This document shows positions 23,685 to 35,050 of a stretch of 64,000 nt of DNA, in pieces. Made by a program: the position numbers and the translations under genes. Under the pieces are notes generated by a model. The model searched no databases and was not told the origin of the DNA. It saw only the letters and a program-made list of their open reading frames with translations. The first letter of the stretch is position 1. Every line of letters starts with the position of its first letter. Source of the DNA: Lentinula raphanica (lineage: Eukaryota; Basidiomycota; Agaricomycetes; Agaricales; Omphalotaceae); the NCBI GenBank assembly GCA_027919835.1, contig JANVFP010000016.1, positions 1,116,001 to 1,180,000 on the forward strand, written 5' to 3'.

Positions 23685-24890
23685 TTCCGTCTCCTGTGCT
23701 CCCTAGTACTTGCGACTTTCCTCTTGGTTGACAATTCTGTTACTGCGAGTCCCTTGCCAGTCAATCCCAATTCCCAACCTGCGTCCAAGGCTCATAGAAG
23801 CTCTGCTACTAGTTATTCCCAGCCCACCAGGCTTCGATTTGGACTTTTCAAGAATGGACGTTGGTTAGTTATCGATTGTACAGACGAGGCTGAGAGAGCG
23901 CAGGCCGAACTTCTACTATGTCTCTGCGCCGCCACCTTGAGATGCTTCTGTTACAGTAAACTGCGCGAGCCTGGTGACTCGCGCGATACCAACCTACTTC
24001 CCCGACTCAGCAATGGCAAAAGTTTGACCCTCGATACTAGACATCGAGGCCGGAGAATTGACGATGCGTTCTACGAGTTACTGCCATTAGAACTCCCTCA
24101 CAGCTACTTCGATCGCAAGAATAGTGCCCGCCTCAATGTACTCTCAAACATTGACCAACTTTTGAGGATCACCGGTATCGACATCTACAATGACAAATCC
24201 TACAATCGCGCAGCAGTGTGGTTCCTGCACTCCAGAATGTCCAAACCATTAGGGAGTGGACAGTTTCAGACCATTCTGGAAGAAATAGTCAAACAGATGG
24301 ATAGGCTTAAACCGCCTGCTGCTAATAGTGAGACTGGTCGAGCTCAAAGTCACTCTAGCACTGCCAGTGGTGATGATTTGACGACTTTCATTCCATACCA
24401 TCCCACTGATCCTCCCAATCACCCTCAACTTCCCATCCCTGCTGGTCCTTTGACTTTCATTCCATACCATCCTCCCGATCAGCCTCATCATCATCTTACG
24501 AGCACTAATGATGCTTTGCCTGCTATTCCGGACCATGCTGCAAGTAGTACATCGAATCAACCTCATCTCCCAAGCGCTGCCAATGGCGCTTCGACTGGCG
24601 CTCCGAACCATGCTGCAAGAATCACTCCTGATCATCCTACGCATCACCCAGGCTTGGACAGTGCATCGACTCACAGTTCGAACCTTGCTGCAATCACAAA
24701 AGGTCAAGCTCATCATCTGAGCGTCGATGGTGTCTCAGCGACTACTAATATTCCAAATCTTGCCCCGAAAATGACTCAGGATGGAGCTCATCACCTGAGC
24801 ATGAACACTGGTAAACCGAACCACGTAGTACAGGACAATCCAGGTGTGCTCAACAGGGAGCGCATCAATTTGGCTGACATCTTGGACTGA
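23685..24890 (+). CDS. putative secreted protein with His/Pro-rich repeats; start unclear
   Basis: Long open frame of 402 codons. Its first codons after 23685 look like a signal peptide (FRLLCSLVLATFLLV, then TASPLPV), but the in-frame ATG at 23679-23681 is followed at once by TAA. So the start is either upstream and spliced, or codon 2 carries a nonsense change, or the annotated start is a downstream non-ATG codon. Residues about 40-190 form a globular, unrecognised domain (FGLFKNGRWLVIDCTDEAER at its beginning). The rest is His/Pro/Asn-rich with repeats: FIPYHP-D-P twice, and a degenerate unit around PNHAA...HHLS. No known domain. Confidence 0.6.
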   Translation, partial: FRLLCSLVLATFLLVDNSVTASPLPVNPNSQPASKAHRSSATSYSQPTRLRFGLFKNGRWLVIDCTDEAERAQAELLLCLCAATLRCFCYSKLREPGDSRDTNLLPRLSNGKSLTLDTRHRGRRIDDAFYELLPLELPHSYFDRKNSARLNVLSNIDQLLRITGIDIYNDKSYNRAAVWFLHSRMSKPLGSGQFQTILEEIVKQMDRLKPPAANSETGRAQSHSSTASGDDLTTFIPYHPTDPPNHPQLPIPAGPLTFIPYHPPDQPHHHLTSTNDALPAIPDHAASSTSNQPHLPSAANGASTGAPNHAARITPDHPTHHPGLDSASTHSSNLAAITKGQAHHLSVDGVSATTNIPNLAPKMTQDGAHHLSMNTGKPNHVVQDNPGVLNRERINLADILD

Positions 24891-25124
24891 TTGGTATGCT
24901 TCGAAATGCTTCTGTTTGATCGACAAATCTTACAAATTCCCATTCTTCAAAGGAAACACTGCGCCTTCGAAAGTCTATACATCTGCATACCCATGCCACC
25001 ATGTAGCTTCATATTGCCAGTTGTACATGCTTCAAAGAAGGCAGGAACGGTAGATATAAATCACCAAAATACATAGTCCGTGTATGATACATAAATTATG
25101 CGTAGTATATGCTACATTATAAGC

Positions 25125-28100
25125 TCATAGAAATGGAACGTTCTTCATCTCAACCGCAGCCAACAAATCTTCATCCAAAGCATCCTCTTCCGCTGCCTGA
25201 TCTATCTCTTCACCGGTCGGATTGTACTCCTCGTCATCATAATCACCCTGCGAATTATCGGAAATAAATTCTGTCTCCCCCTCTTCCTCGTCCCCGAAAT
25301 TCATATCATCTAGAGAGCCAGGCATGCTGGTCATACTCCGCCTACGCTCTCGTCTATTGTTGTTCCATCCAACTTCATCATCCTCATCTTCGGATCCAGC
25401 ATACGAAGATGAAGAATAGGATCGCGAGTCTGGACTCTCGCTTCTACGATTGCTGCTCCCGTTGCCCGAAAACCCGAGCGTTTGGCTCAATCGCTCGAAC
25501 GAGGACATCTGTTGTAACCGCGTACTATACAAAGCTTGCTCGCCTTCAGAAGCCTGTGATGATTGCACCGCTGCCGCTACCATGGTAGCGGCCTTGGGAA
25601 CATTGCTCTGTCGAGAGCCAACTAAGCTGAAATTCCTCAAACGAGCGAATGTACTGGTATCCGAGCGTGCACTGAGGGCAGGCGATGGCGGCGAAAAGTC
25701 AGGAAGAGGGAACTCCTGCATAGGAGGCTTCCAAAAGTTGAAGTCTGTGAATTCCGGGGCCCATTTTCTATGTATAGGCGGAAACATTTGGTCGACAAGG
25801 TCCGTCATGTGGATGTACCTGCACAGAACATTCAGTTGAAGCACCTTCGGATGAATACCCAACTTACGATGACTTGTACCCAGCAAGTTCGAGTAGTTCA
25901 CATTTGACTTCGCCAGTAGAATCAATGGTGAAAATCCTAGAACTAGGAACATTGACAGTTCGGTAGGATAGCGCGTCTGTGATCCTGTTACCAAAACCGG
26001 CGTAGAACGGGTTCCTAGAAGCCTCTCCAAACAATCTTTGAATATCACGCAGACACGCCATCTTGAATACCTCTGGTTTGCGCATAATCACCTCTCTACA
26101 CAGACGAGCTCAGCATACAATGGAAACGAAGGAGATACCAGGAATCTACTCGCCGATGTAATGAAGCCATAAGCCTGTCAGGGCTCATGATCACCGGTCC
26201 CTCTGGCAGCTGATAATCATTCTGCTTGATACCCTTTAGATAACCTCTTGTCGCATCTGCCTGGCCAATCGCTCTGGACGTCAGATACAGAATCTTATAT
26301 CCGTTCCTGGAGATATCGGTGTACAGCTTCGCTACTCCTAGATGTGTCCAGTCTCTCCCGATCATGGCAAAAACATGTCCGAGACCATCAGATCTTCAAC
26401 AATTAACACAAATGTTGAGATTTACAGAGATGCAGAGATTCAAAGTCAGCGAAACAGTGAAATCAATGGGATTGACAAGAAGCACGTACTTCGTGATAGT
26501 GCCGTCGATGTCCGAGATTACGACGAGATCGGTTGAGTCCCACATGAAAATTCTGGCCGTGCAAGCCACTACACCGCTCGTGGACAACGAAAAGGTTATC
26601 GAGTTGGGACCGGGTTTTAGGTTAAGGGATTTCTGGATTGACAGATATAGATCATTGACCTGCGTTGTTTCCGTACAGGCAGACTTACGAGTTGGTCAGA
26701 AGTCAATCTAAGAGTTTTGGCGTACTTCTTCGGACTGCTGGTGGCAGAAACTGCTGGGGTAGGTTCACTTGAGGGTTTCTGCACTGGGGTAGAAGGCAAT
26801 GCTGGAGCTGAGCCTCTGGTCAATTCGTCGAGTGGGGTCGGCACCTCAGCGATGAGTTTATTTGGAATAACCTACAACAAAAACAGAGATGAGGCGAATC
26901 CACGAATGAAATCAGTATGCTTACGCCATTCGGGGCAGTTGACGCCTCCTTCAATTCCGGTCTAGCCAATTTTTCTGATACGTCTTCTGCGATCGTCGTC
27001 GACGAGACGTTGGTCGATTTCCGACTTCGACGCCACCACTGAACCCAGGAAGATGAAGTTGGAGGAGGGGGCTTGACAGTAGTGAGTTCCTTGATTGATT
27101 CGGGTGGTTCTGACTTTGAACGCTCAAGCTTCCTGGTCTCTGTGTCGCTGACGGGACTAGTCGAACGGATGATCTCTTCTTGCTCCTCATCTGATAACAC
27201 GGAGGTAGGTGATAATGGGCGCATGGATATGCGTTTCCCTTTCCGTCTGATGTAAGAGTCTCGCCATAATATTAGTGCATCCATGAGCGGAGAGCCGTCC
27301 TTCTGAGAGATAAATCTGAAAGAGAAGGGTACCTTTGAATGAGTGTCTACCTAAATTGCTGTGAGGTGGACGACGTACTGCTGACGAGTCCATTTCAGAA
27401 CAAGCCTTGGATCTCGAACCAATTGATCGTCCTGGATGAAATCCTCGAAAGAAATCTTCCCTTTCTCGAACAACCGCGCAGTCTCGAATTCATCGATACC
27501 TGGCCATCGACCGTCTGGAGAGAACACTCGCAGATGACTTCGACTGGCTGAAGATCGATGCGACTTGGAGTTTTGTCGACCTCGCGTGACTTCCGCATTA
27601 TAGTCAGCCTCGACAGAAATGTCATCACCGTCATGCTGGTCAAACTCCACCAAACTCAGCTCGAATTCGACCGTCTTCCCTTCGATGGACACCTTGAACA
27701 CCGTGGGATCTGATCTACTGACGCTCAACTTTCCACCTGCCCCATATGCGCTGCTTCCCAGTAATGTTGTAGCACTTTCTTGGTCACCTTCCTTCCACCT
27801 GCCTTCACCACCATCTGCGTCATTGTACATTCCAATCACAGAATCTTTCCTCCTTTCTCTTGTTGGACTTTCGTCTAACCCGGGAGGCACGCTCATACTT
27901 CGGACATGCACATTCTCTCCCTCCTCATCGGAATCAACCGTGTGTAATCCAGAGGTTTTGGCTTTCCCTTCTCCTGCTGAAGGCCTACTGGGGAAAATAC
28001 GACCGCGGGTTGTAGAGAACTTGTCGCGGTGGGATTCAGCAGACGAACGGCCGTAATGGTTCTCATCAGGACCTATTTGCCCAAGACCAGATTCAAGCCT

Positions 28101-29581
28101 TCCGCCTCTCCCGAATGAGCTCTTCATGGGTGACGGCGTCGGAAAAGCACCCCATTCCCAAGAATACTCTTGAACAGGTGAGAGAACGTTCAATTTGCCA
28201 GGACCGAGGAAACGTTTCGAACGCGAAGAGCTGGGAGACGCAGAATTAGGTGCGCTGGATGGAGGGAAGAGAAAATCAGGCGGAGGTTCAGAGATAGCTC
28301 TACTAGGGAATGGCAATGCAAGTGACTCGGATTGATGTTCGTGATATTCGTGCGTGTTATTGGATAGGTGATCATCCGAATAAGAGTTGGGATCCGAAGC
28401 ACTTGCCGGTTGAGATTGTGTGTGCTCGATGGATGAAGAAATCAAAGTTGAACCTGAAGCGGCAATAAGACAGGCGAAGAAGATAGGATACCGTGAAACG
28501 CACCGGGTTCAGTGGCTGGAATACTAGGAAAAAGATGCGAACTCGTTTCCTCCTCGTCTTTTGCACGTATGGTTCGATCAGAACCTTCCCGGTCATGAAA
28601 GCTATCGTGTTTGATCTTCGAGGACTTTGACTTGAGCTTTTGTGCGTGATATCCCTCTGCGTCCAAAGCAATTCCTGCACAAGGTCATCCTGGTCAGCTG
28701 AACATGCATGCGGAACATCACAATACAATGGACACAGAATGGGGTTTGACATTTACCATCCTGATATCGAACTTCCGGAACATGAACCTCACGGCCAGAT
28801 GTCCGTAGAGCGGCATCTGCACGTTCATCCTGCTCCTTCTCAGACGGGGTACGGATAGGTGTCGGTGGTGGTGAGGGCAGACTAGATAGGTGCGGTGTCG
28901 AGACAGAGACTGTGGATGCACGTCTGCGAGTAGGTTGCGGTTCGATAGAGGGTAACGAGGTTGTAGCACTTGAGGTTGACGCAGAAGGGTTGTGTGTATA
29001 ACTATTAGAAGGTTCCAAAGGACTGAGATTGTCATTCGAATCAGTGCCAAGCCGAACATCTTCTTCTGGAGGAGAAGGCAGGGCATTAAGATCCAAAGGC
29101 TCTGGCTCATCTGTGTCCAGAGTTTCGCCACTCTCTTGCTTGGTTCCGAAACGAGTAGATTCCCCATCAGCGATAGCGCCAGGCTCTTTGTTGACAGGAG
29201 TTGTCGGTCGCAGTAGAGGCGAAGTAATAAGATCCTCTGGAACATCATCATCGGTCTCGAATATGAAGAAAGCTTCTCCGGCTTCTCCAATCTTCATATC
29301 AAAAGGAATCGAATGCCCATTGACTGAGACTGTGACCTGTAGAGAGTCAGCTGGGTATCCAAACAGACCATAAGGCATACCTTCTTCTCGCTAGGCCTCA
29401 ACACCTGCCATTTGCCAAATCTAACATGAAACGGCGAGCATGCAAGTTCGGTACCACCGTTGTCAGAAGGGCGCTGGATGACGATAACATCGATGGCGCC
29501 AGTGAGTGTGGCAGGGTTGATGTCCTTGTAGTATTGATAGGGCGCACTGATAGCATTTACAGCGCCTCGAATGTAGTTCAT
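25125..29581 (-). CDS. PAH1: phosphatidate phosphatase, lipin/Pah1 family
   Basis: Mg2+-dependent phosphatidic acid phosphatase making diacylglycerol for storage lipid and controlling nuclear/ER membrane growth; acts as a peripheral protein on ER and lipid droplets. About ten exons, start MNYIRGAVNAISAPYQYYKD (29579-29581). The N-LIP domain is split by the first intron (GKWQVLRPSEKK / VTVSVNG). A very long Ser/Pro-rich linker follows. The catalytic LNS2 half carries VVISDIDGTIT (DxDxT motif) near 26490-26550, then GLGHVFAMIGRDWTHLGVAK, LYLTSRAIGQADATRGYL, EVIMRKPEVFKMACL and FYAGFGNRITDALSYRT in yeast order. The acidic tail (EDEDDEVGW and many E/D) fits the Nem1-Spo7 recruitment region of fungal members. 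All catalytic aspartates are present. Likely regulated by phosphorylation of the linker, by analogy with yeast. Confidence 0.93.
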
Positions 29582-29751
29582 GGAAGTAAGAAATTAAGAA
29601 ATGACCATATATTTTGTATTTTGAATCACTTGCTTTTGGGGATATGGGGCGAATGAGTTTCACGTGTTTTCAATGAGAGTTGCGTCATTGCTTATTACCC
29701 CTATTTAATCTTACACACGGTGTAGTAAATACCCTCTCACCGACCTCAACG

Positions 29752-30666
29752 TCAATTCCAGAATGGCGCGTTCATTCCTGCAACACTCCCCGTCGAGATA
29801 TCTCCACTGCCAGAGGTACTAGTAGTAGGTCCATTCGTATTGCCAGAAGCCGCGTTGGTTCCAACCGTGGTAGTACTCGGTGGGTTCAAATGCTGATTGA
29901 ACATGAGTGATCCCGCCTGCTGCGAATTGAAGACATCAAGTGGCGACGCCGACGACTTTGATCTAGATTTTTTGCTCTGTATCTCGGAGTCACCCCCAGA
30001 TTTTGAACTGTCTCCAGCCTTGGTCGTCGGTATCTTTTCTGTCGCAGATTTCCATGTTGAAGGGTCGTGGTAATGGAAATGGCGGTGATGACCACATCGA
30101 GAACAGCCTGGGGTTTGGGGTTTGTTGGAGGTAGATGAACCGTCGAGGTTGGAAGGGTCTTTTCGTGATGATGATTTCTTCTTTTCCCGATTTCGATGGT
30201 TACTAGTAGCATCATCGACACGCTCGTTGGTATATGGGTGACTCGTGCTTGGTGATTTTCTATGTCTCCCGAGCCTAGTGGGGACCGCAAGACCGCCGTC
30301 GACAGCGGCAGGAGGGTTCTGCGGCCGACCATCCTCAGAAGGAGATCTAATGTCCTCCTCATCTTCCCTGGCAACAGCCAACTGACGGGACTTAAGAACG
30401 GGATGGTCGAGCTCAGAAGGACGAGGAGCTCCGTCACGTTCGTCGTGGGGTAAGAACCTAATCCAAAGAATCGAACAAGTGAATATATGCCCCTCTGATA
30501 TGGATAACAACGAAAATTCAACTCACGAGGAAAATGACACCGAGCTCGGTGTGTTTGGGGTACTCGGGATGCTGGGAATGTTGCGTTCCACAAGAAATCC
30601 TGGAGCCGCGTACGCGGAAGTGGCAAAGGAAGCCAGGATCAACGCAGAAGCAGAAGTGCACTTCAT
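29752..30666 (-). CDS. small secreted disordered protein
   Basis: No known domain. Exons 30527-30666 and 29752-30457 (69-nt intron with GTGAGT donor) give 281 residues. The start MKCTSASALILASFATSAYA is a textbook signal peptide with an AYA-AP cleavage site, about 20 residues. The mature chain is proline/serine-rich, then charged (EDEEDIRSPSEDGRP), contains one CSRCGHHRHFHYH stretch with two cysteines and six histidines within 13 residues that could bind metal, and ends in a Thr/Gly/Asn-rich tail. Divergent from nothing; it shares the 170-bp gap with the PAH1 start. Short secreted and disordered proteins of this type are common in mushrooms; function unknown. Confidence 0.72.
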
Positions 30667-31097
30667 TGACAAAGAGGCTGATCGATCGATTTTGGGTGGT
30701 CTCGTGGAAAGTATAGGATGGAGAGGGTGTTGAGCAGGGTATTGAGGAAAGCGAATGAATTGTTCGTTCTGAATGTGCGGAGGCCAGCTCCTAAACGGTG
30801 ACGAGAGAAAGAAGGAAAGGATATGGAGAAGAATGTTCAAACGCGAAAACTTATGTATGTCTTTCCGAAAATTTTAGGGGTTGCTTCCGTTGACTGCTAC
30901 ATGTGCGCCGTGTGGGGTCGCTCCATATAGAAAAACACTGCATTTGTTGTCGATCACTAACGACAGCGATGTTTGGTCTGAAACCCTCCGATAAGTTGAT
31001 AACTTAACACTACTTACATTAGGTAGGTATTTATCCATGGCCGATGACTAGAAAGTTACATCTTCAACAACACCATCTCTTAGATAATGGGAGACGT
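30667..31097. other. intergenic region
   Basis: Promoter of the small secreted protein and 3' flank of the monooxygenase. No gene-like frame or repeat seen. Confidence 0.45.
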
Positions 31098-32791
31098 TCA
31101 AAGCCAATCCACAGGCTTGCATTCCTCAAACGGTGGCTGTCCATAAATTTTCACACCGCCTTGCTGTGATCGTTCTACCGCTTCGCCTGCATATACCCTA
31201 AAAATCCAGGAACATGTCAATAATGGCCTCGGAACTTCAACGACCTCCAAACGTCGATATCATCAAGATCCGGAAAAAACTTCCTCACCTCATGTTTGCT
31301 TCATATTGACCAATGGCCTCTGTCGAAACTTTACCTCCGTTCTCCAAGAACGCATGTTTCAAGACTTCGTACAACGCCGCACTGTCTCTCAAGGCTGTGT
31401 TGGCCCCGACACCTCCAGTGGGGCTCATAACATGCACCGAGTCGCCGAGGAGAGTCACCAAGGGTGAAGGATCCCAGTAAGGTAGCTTTGGGACAACAGA
31501 AGAAACGCGTAGCGGTGCTGTTTGTGCTACAGTCTGGAGCTCGATGACGGAATGAATCGCAGGCGACCATTTTTCTGTGATTTTGAGAGCATGTTCGGCT
31601 GTTTGCTCGGGAGTGAGATGTAGGAATCGCGAATCTGGGAGTTCGAACGTGTCTGCAGTTCCGGCTAATACCTATGTAAAGCAATTATGGTGAGTAGTAT
31701 TCCTCGCATCAAAATGAATGAAGACTACCCAATAGATGTAATCCTCGCTTGGCTCAGGAAGAACCTTTGTAGACAGTGCCTTGGCTTTCTCACTGAAGTA
31801 CAGAGGCTCGGTCAAGAGGCAGAGAGGTTTCGATCCGGTGTCATCTATCGTCATTGACATCCAGCGATGCATTTCCTTCGGGAATTTCCCCAACAAATCA
31901 GGAGTTATGGGCGTTTTCCCGTAGATACATCTCCCAGTTGTGTCAACCGGGATATGATTAGGAAGGAACTGTTTTCTGATAGCAGATCGAATTCCATCAG
32001 CCCCAACGAGGAAGTCACCTGTCTCCGAAGATCCATCGGTGAAGTGTATCGTAACCTTTCCCTTCGAAGGAGCATCTAAAGTATACCTTTCGGCCTGTTT
32101 GCCAAATCGGATATCGAGGTTTTGAAGAAGGAGTGCGCGAAAAAGCGTTCTGCAAAAACGTGCATCGTTTCATCAACCGTGACATGACCGTCTTGAAATG
32201 AAAACCTTTACCTGTCGACGGTGAAGACACCGTGTTGACCCGCTCTGCTGGTTTCCTCCGCGCGGGGCATTGGAATACCACGTCCGGTACTAGGTCCACC
32301 AGGAAAAACCCCTGTACCTTCCCGGCTCTCCAAGATCGTCCCATCGTGTTTCATCCGGGTACCTCCAAGGTGAGTGGTAGCGGCAGTCCGCTCAAATTGA
32401 GCGAACAAATCTTCCGAGAGGACAGATTTGATTGCGGACGAGCCGAGTGGATTCATACGAAAGCGATATCCCTCTGTTAACTATAATCAGCAAAACTATT
32501 ACTCTGATGATATGTCTCTTGCTCACGAGCGCGGAAGCCACTCGACAAACTGATTGAATATTGTTGTCAGCGTAAGCACAGTACATACCAGTAATGAACG
32601 AGAATGGAATGTGATACGTACTCTTTCTCGAACACAGTGACTTTGATCCCATGCTTTGCAAGACCTTGAGCCAGAGTCAAGCCTCCAACTCCTGCGCCTG
32701 TAATGAGTGTATTTGAATGAGGTGAATCAACGATGAACATATGCCAAACTTGAAACTTATTACCAATTATGAGGATGCGAGGTTGTGCCAT
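31098..32791 (-). CDS. FAD-dependent aromatic-type monooxygenase (class A)
   Basis: NAD(P)H-dependent flavoprotein hydroxylase of the salicylate/p-hydroxybenzoate hydroxylase superfamily; substrate unknown. About seven exons with short introns. The first exon ends in PRILIIG and the second begins AGVGGLTLAQGLAKHG, so the GxGxxG nucleotide-binding motif is split by an intron. Further on are FLVGADGIRSAIR (the DG motif) and LLGDSVHVMSPTGGVGANTALRD (the GD motif that contacts the FAD ribityl chain). The C-terminus ends KIYGQPPFEECKPVDWL. It is 450 residues or so, normal for the family, without a signal peptide or membrane anchor. No partner genes of an aromatic or secondary pathway are adjacent. 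Confidence 0.86.
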
Positions 32792-32983
32792 GAAGTTAGT
32801 GTGTTATGCTTGCTGCTGCTGTGAATGTGATGGAGATTGGGGGCTGAACGCTGCTGAATGCATCGAGGAAACAGAATTTAAGCCATGGTAAATGTCCGAA
32901 AAGCCGTGAAGCCCAATTGAGTCTTACATCATTTGCATTATACGAGCGCTTTCTCTTTTTTTCCGAAGGCTGGGCCTTCCTTA

Positions 32984-33514
32984 CACGAGACTGGATCAGA
33001 AATCCTACACATGAAAGGTGTGCCGAAAAACGTGGCACAAATCAGATCAATTTTCGGCCAATATTTCCTAATTAAAATAAAGTAAATTTCATATGTAATC
33101 CTAGTTGAAAAATCAATCTCAATTTTTGTCTGATTTAACAAGAAAAAGGCAAAGAAAAATATGTATCATTTTGTAAATAATTTTCTGACCATTTCACATA
33201 TAATTTCATCCTGATTTCATTTTAAAGACAAAGAGATTTTAGCTGAGATCCTGATCTTGATTTTGAAAGAAAAAATCTTTCCCTTTCACAAGAAAAACAC
33301 ATTGCAAGCTTTGACCATTTTCATTTGCAAAACATTTCGGATTTCGAGGGTCTCCAGCATCATGGGCAGCATCATGGGCAGTATCCTGGGTGACCTGTGA
33401 CATCAAGAAGATTTGGGAAAATCTATGATGACTAAGCCACTTTTGCAAGTGTATGACTAAGCTGTTTGCAGTTGATTAGATTATCTGACTGGCACCTTTG
33501 CTTTTACAGGTGTT
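32984..33514 (+). repeat. left arm of the foldback element
   Basis: Starts CACGAGACTGGATCAG and ends at TACAGGTGTT next to the spacer; pairs with 33557-34087. Confidence 0.85.
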
Positions 33515-33556
33515 GTCACTTTGCTCTTAACTTGTAATCTTCATGAGATATATTTT

Positions 33557-34087
33557 AACACCTGTAAAAGCAAAGATGCCAGTCAGATAATCTAATCAAC
33601 TGCAAACAGCTTAGTCATACACTTGCAAAAGTGGCTTAGTCATCATAGATTTTCCCAAATCTTCTTGATGTCACAGGTCACCCAGGATACTGCCCATGAT
33701 GCTGCCCAGTATCCTGGAGACCCTCGAAATCCGAAATGTTTTGCAAATGAAAATGGTCAAAGCTTGCAATGTGTTTTTCTTGTGAAAGGGAAAGATTTTT
33801 TCTTTCAAAATCAAGATCAGGATCTCGGCTAAAATCTCTTTGTTTTTAAAATGAAATCAGGATGAAATTATATGTGAAATGGTCAGAAAATCATTTACAA
33901 AATGATACATATTTTTCTTTGCCTTTTTCTTGTTAAATCAGACAAAAATTGAGATTGATTTTTCAATTAGGATTACATATGAGATTTACTTTATTTTAAT
34001 TAGGAAATATTGGCTGAAAATTGATCTGATTTGTGCCACATTTTTCGGCACACCTTTCATGTGTAGGATTTCTGATCCAATCTCGTG
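33557..34087 (-). repeat. right arm of the foldback element
   Basis: Reverse complement of the left arm with about a dozen, mostly transition, differences; ends in TCTCGTG followed by TTA. Confidence 0.85.
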
Positions 34088-34204
34088 TTAGGCTTACATG
34101 CATTGACAAAAGTTACATATGCATTATACATGGCCCATGGGATGTAGACACGATCCCTCAACACAAATGGCGAGTCTCTGTCAGTTTGGAAAATTACTCA
34201 TAGA

Positions 34205-35050
34205 TTATGATTGGAAAAAATTTGCATAAGTTTTCCTACTAGCTTCAGCCGCCATCTCTTCTGCCTGCTTCTTCTGCTTTTCATACATCTCTTCGGCGGG
34301 CTTCATGAAACAATTCCAAACAAGAAGACCATCCTTTTGATGAATCATCCTGCTGATATCCGCTGGCAAGTTCCTATCATTATGAACCCATTTACCCCCC
34401 TGCCAGATTCTGAAACGCCGAAATATCACTTGCATGATATGTGTCAAAGCTTCGTACTGCGCCTTGAGAGGAGTCATCGACGTGCCGTCAGATCTAAGCG
34501 GGGGTTTGGTGAGCTCCTGTATCAATTCCCACACCGTAGCATCGCTTGTCCTCAAATCCATAACGTGGAGTCCTTTTTGACTGTAGGCAGCCCTCCATTC
34601 TTCAAAAGTAAGTCCAAGCGACGAGGCATCGAATCGAATGCACTGTATCTTCTCGAAACAAACCAAGTCTATCTCTTTTGAGAGTCTTGGCCCTTTCTTC
34701 GGAATGAGAAGGTCAGGGTCGGCCGATCCATCTTGAGAAGGCATGACACGAACAACTAGAATGCGTACTATCAGGTGGATGAGTTCACGTGCAGGAGGTG
34801 TGCAAATGGAGAAAGAGTAATACACTCACTCGTTCGTACGATGGGGGCTGCCATCAATCAATATGTAAGTCCATGTTCATGAGGTAAGGAAAAGAGAAAG
34901 ACACTCACAGTGTTGGGCAGCAGGTGCTGCCATCACCGCATTGGCAACAAGAAGGAAGAGAAACAGCAGGCCAACTTTAGGCGCAAATGAACATTTGGGG
35001 AGCACGGTTAGCGAACGTAGTTGACGCGCGAAGATCGCAGGGAATAGCAT
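34205..35050 (-). CDS. orphan secreted protein
   Basis: No recognised domain. The first exon (about 34909-35050) starts MLFPAIFARQLRSL and carries a signal anchor with core GLLFLFLLVANAVMA followed by APAAQ, a likely cleavage site. A very short exon (about 18 nt, around 34835-34855) and a long last exon follow; the exact acceptor of the last intron is uncertain by 10 nt. The mature protein is about 200 residues with features ECIQCIRFDASSLGLTFEEWRAAY-like composition, a WQGGKWVHNDRN segment and a C-terminal coiled-coil-prone stretch (EEMYEKQKKQAEEMAAEA). It immediately borders the foldback element, whose right end is 115 bp from the stop codon. Confidence 0.65.

Larger units (their letters stand above)
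32984..34087. mobile_element. 1.1-kb foldback element, two 531-bp inverted arms
   Basis: The arms 32984-33514 and 33557-34087 are almost perfect reverse complements; the 42-bp spacer is 33515-33556. By eye about a dozen mismatches, nearly all transitions, plus one three-base patch. The termini are CACGAGA and TCTCGTG, and the flanking bases are TTA on both sides (32981-32983 and 34088-34090), fitting a 3-bp target-site duplication of the PIF/Harbinger type. The element is AT-rich and has no transposase frame; each arm contains the same 69-codon open frame, which I regard as incidental. Best read as a non-autonomous foldback/MITE-like element that could fold into one long hairpin. Confidence 0.85.

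Noticed and set aside
31098..32791. Monooxygenase as part of a secondary-metabolite cluster
   Set aside because: No synthase, transferase or dedicated transporter lies next to it; neighbours are a secreted orphan and the foldback element.
33239..33832. Two identical 69-codon frames in the foldback arms as real genes
   Set aside because: They are the same sequence on the two arms of the palindrome and have no other coding signs; an open frame of this size is likely by chance in conserved arm sequence.
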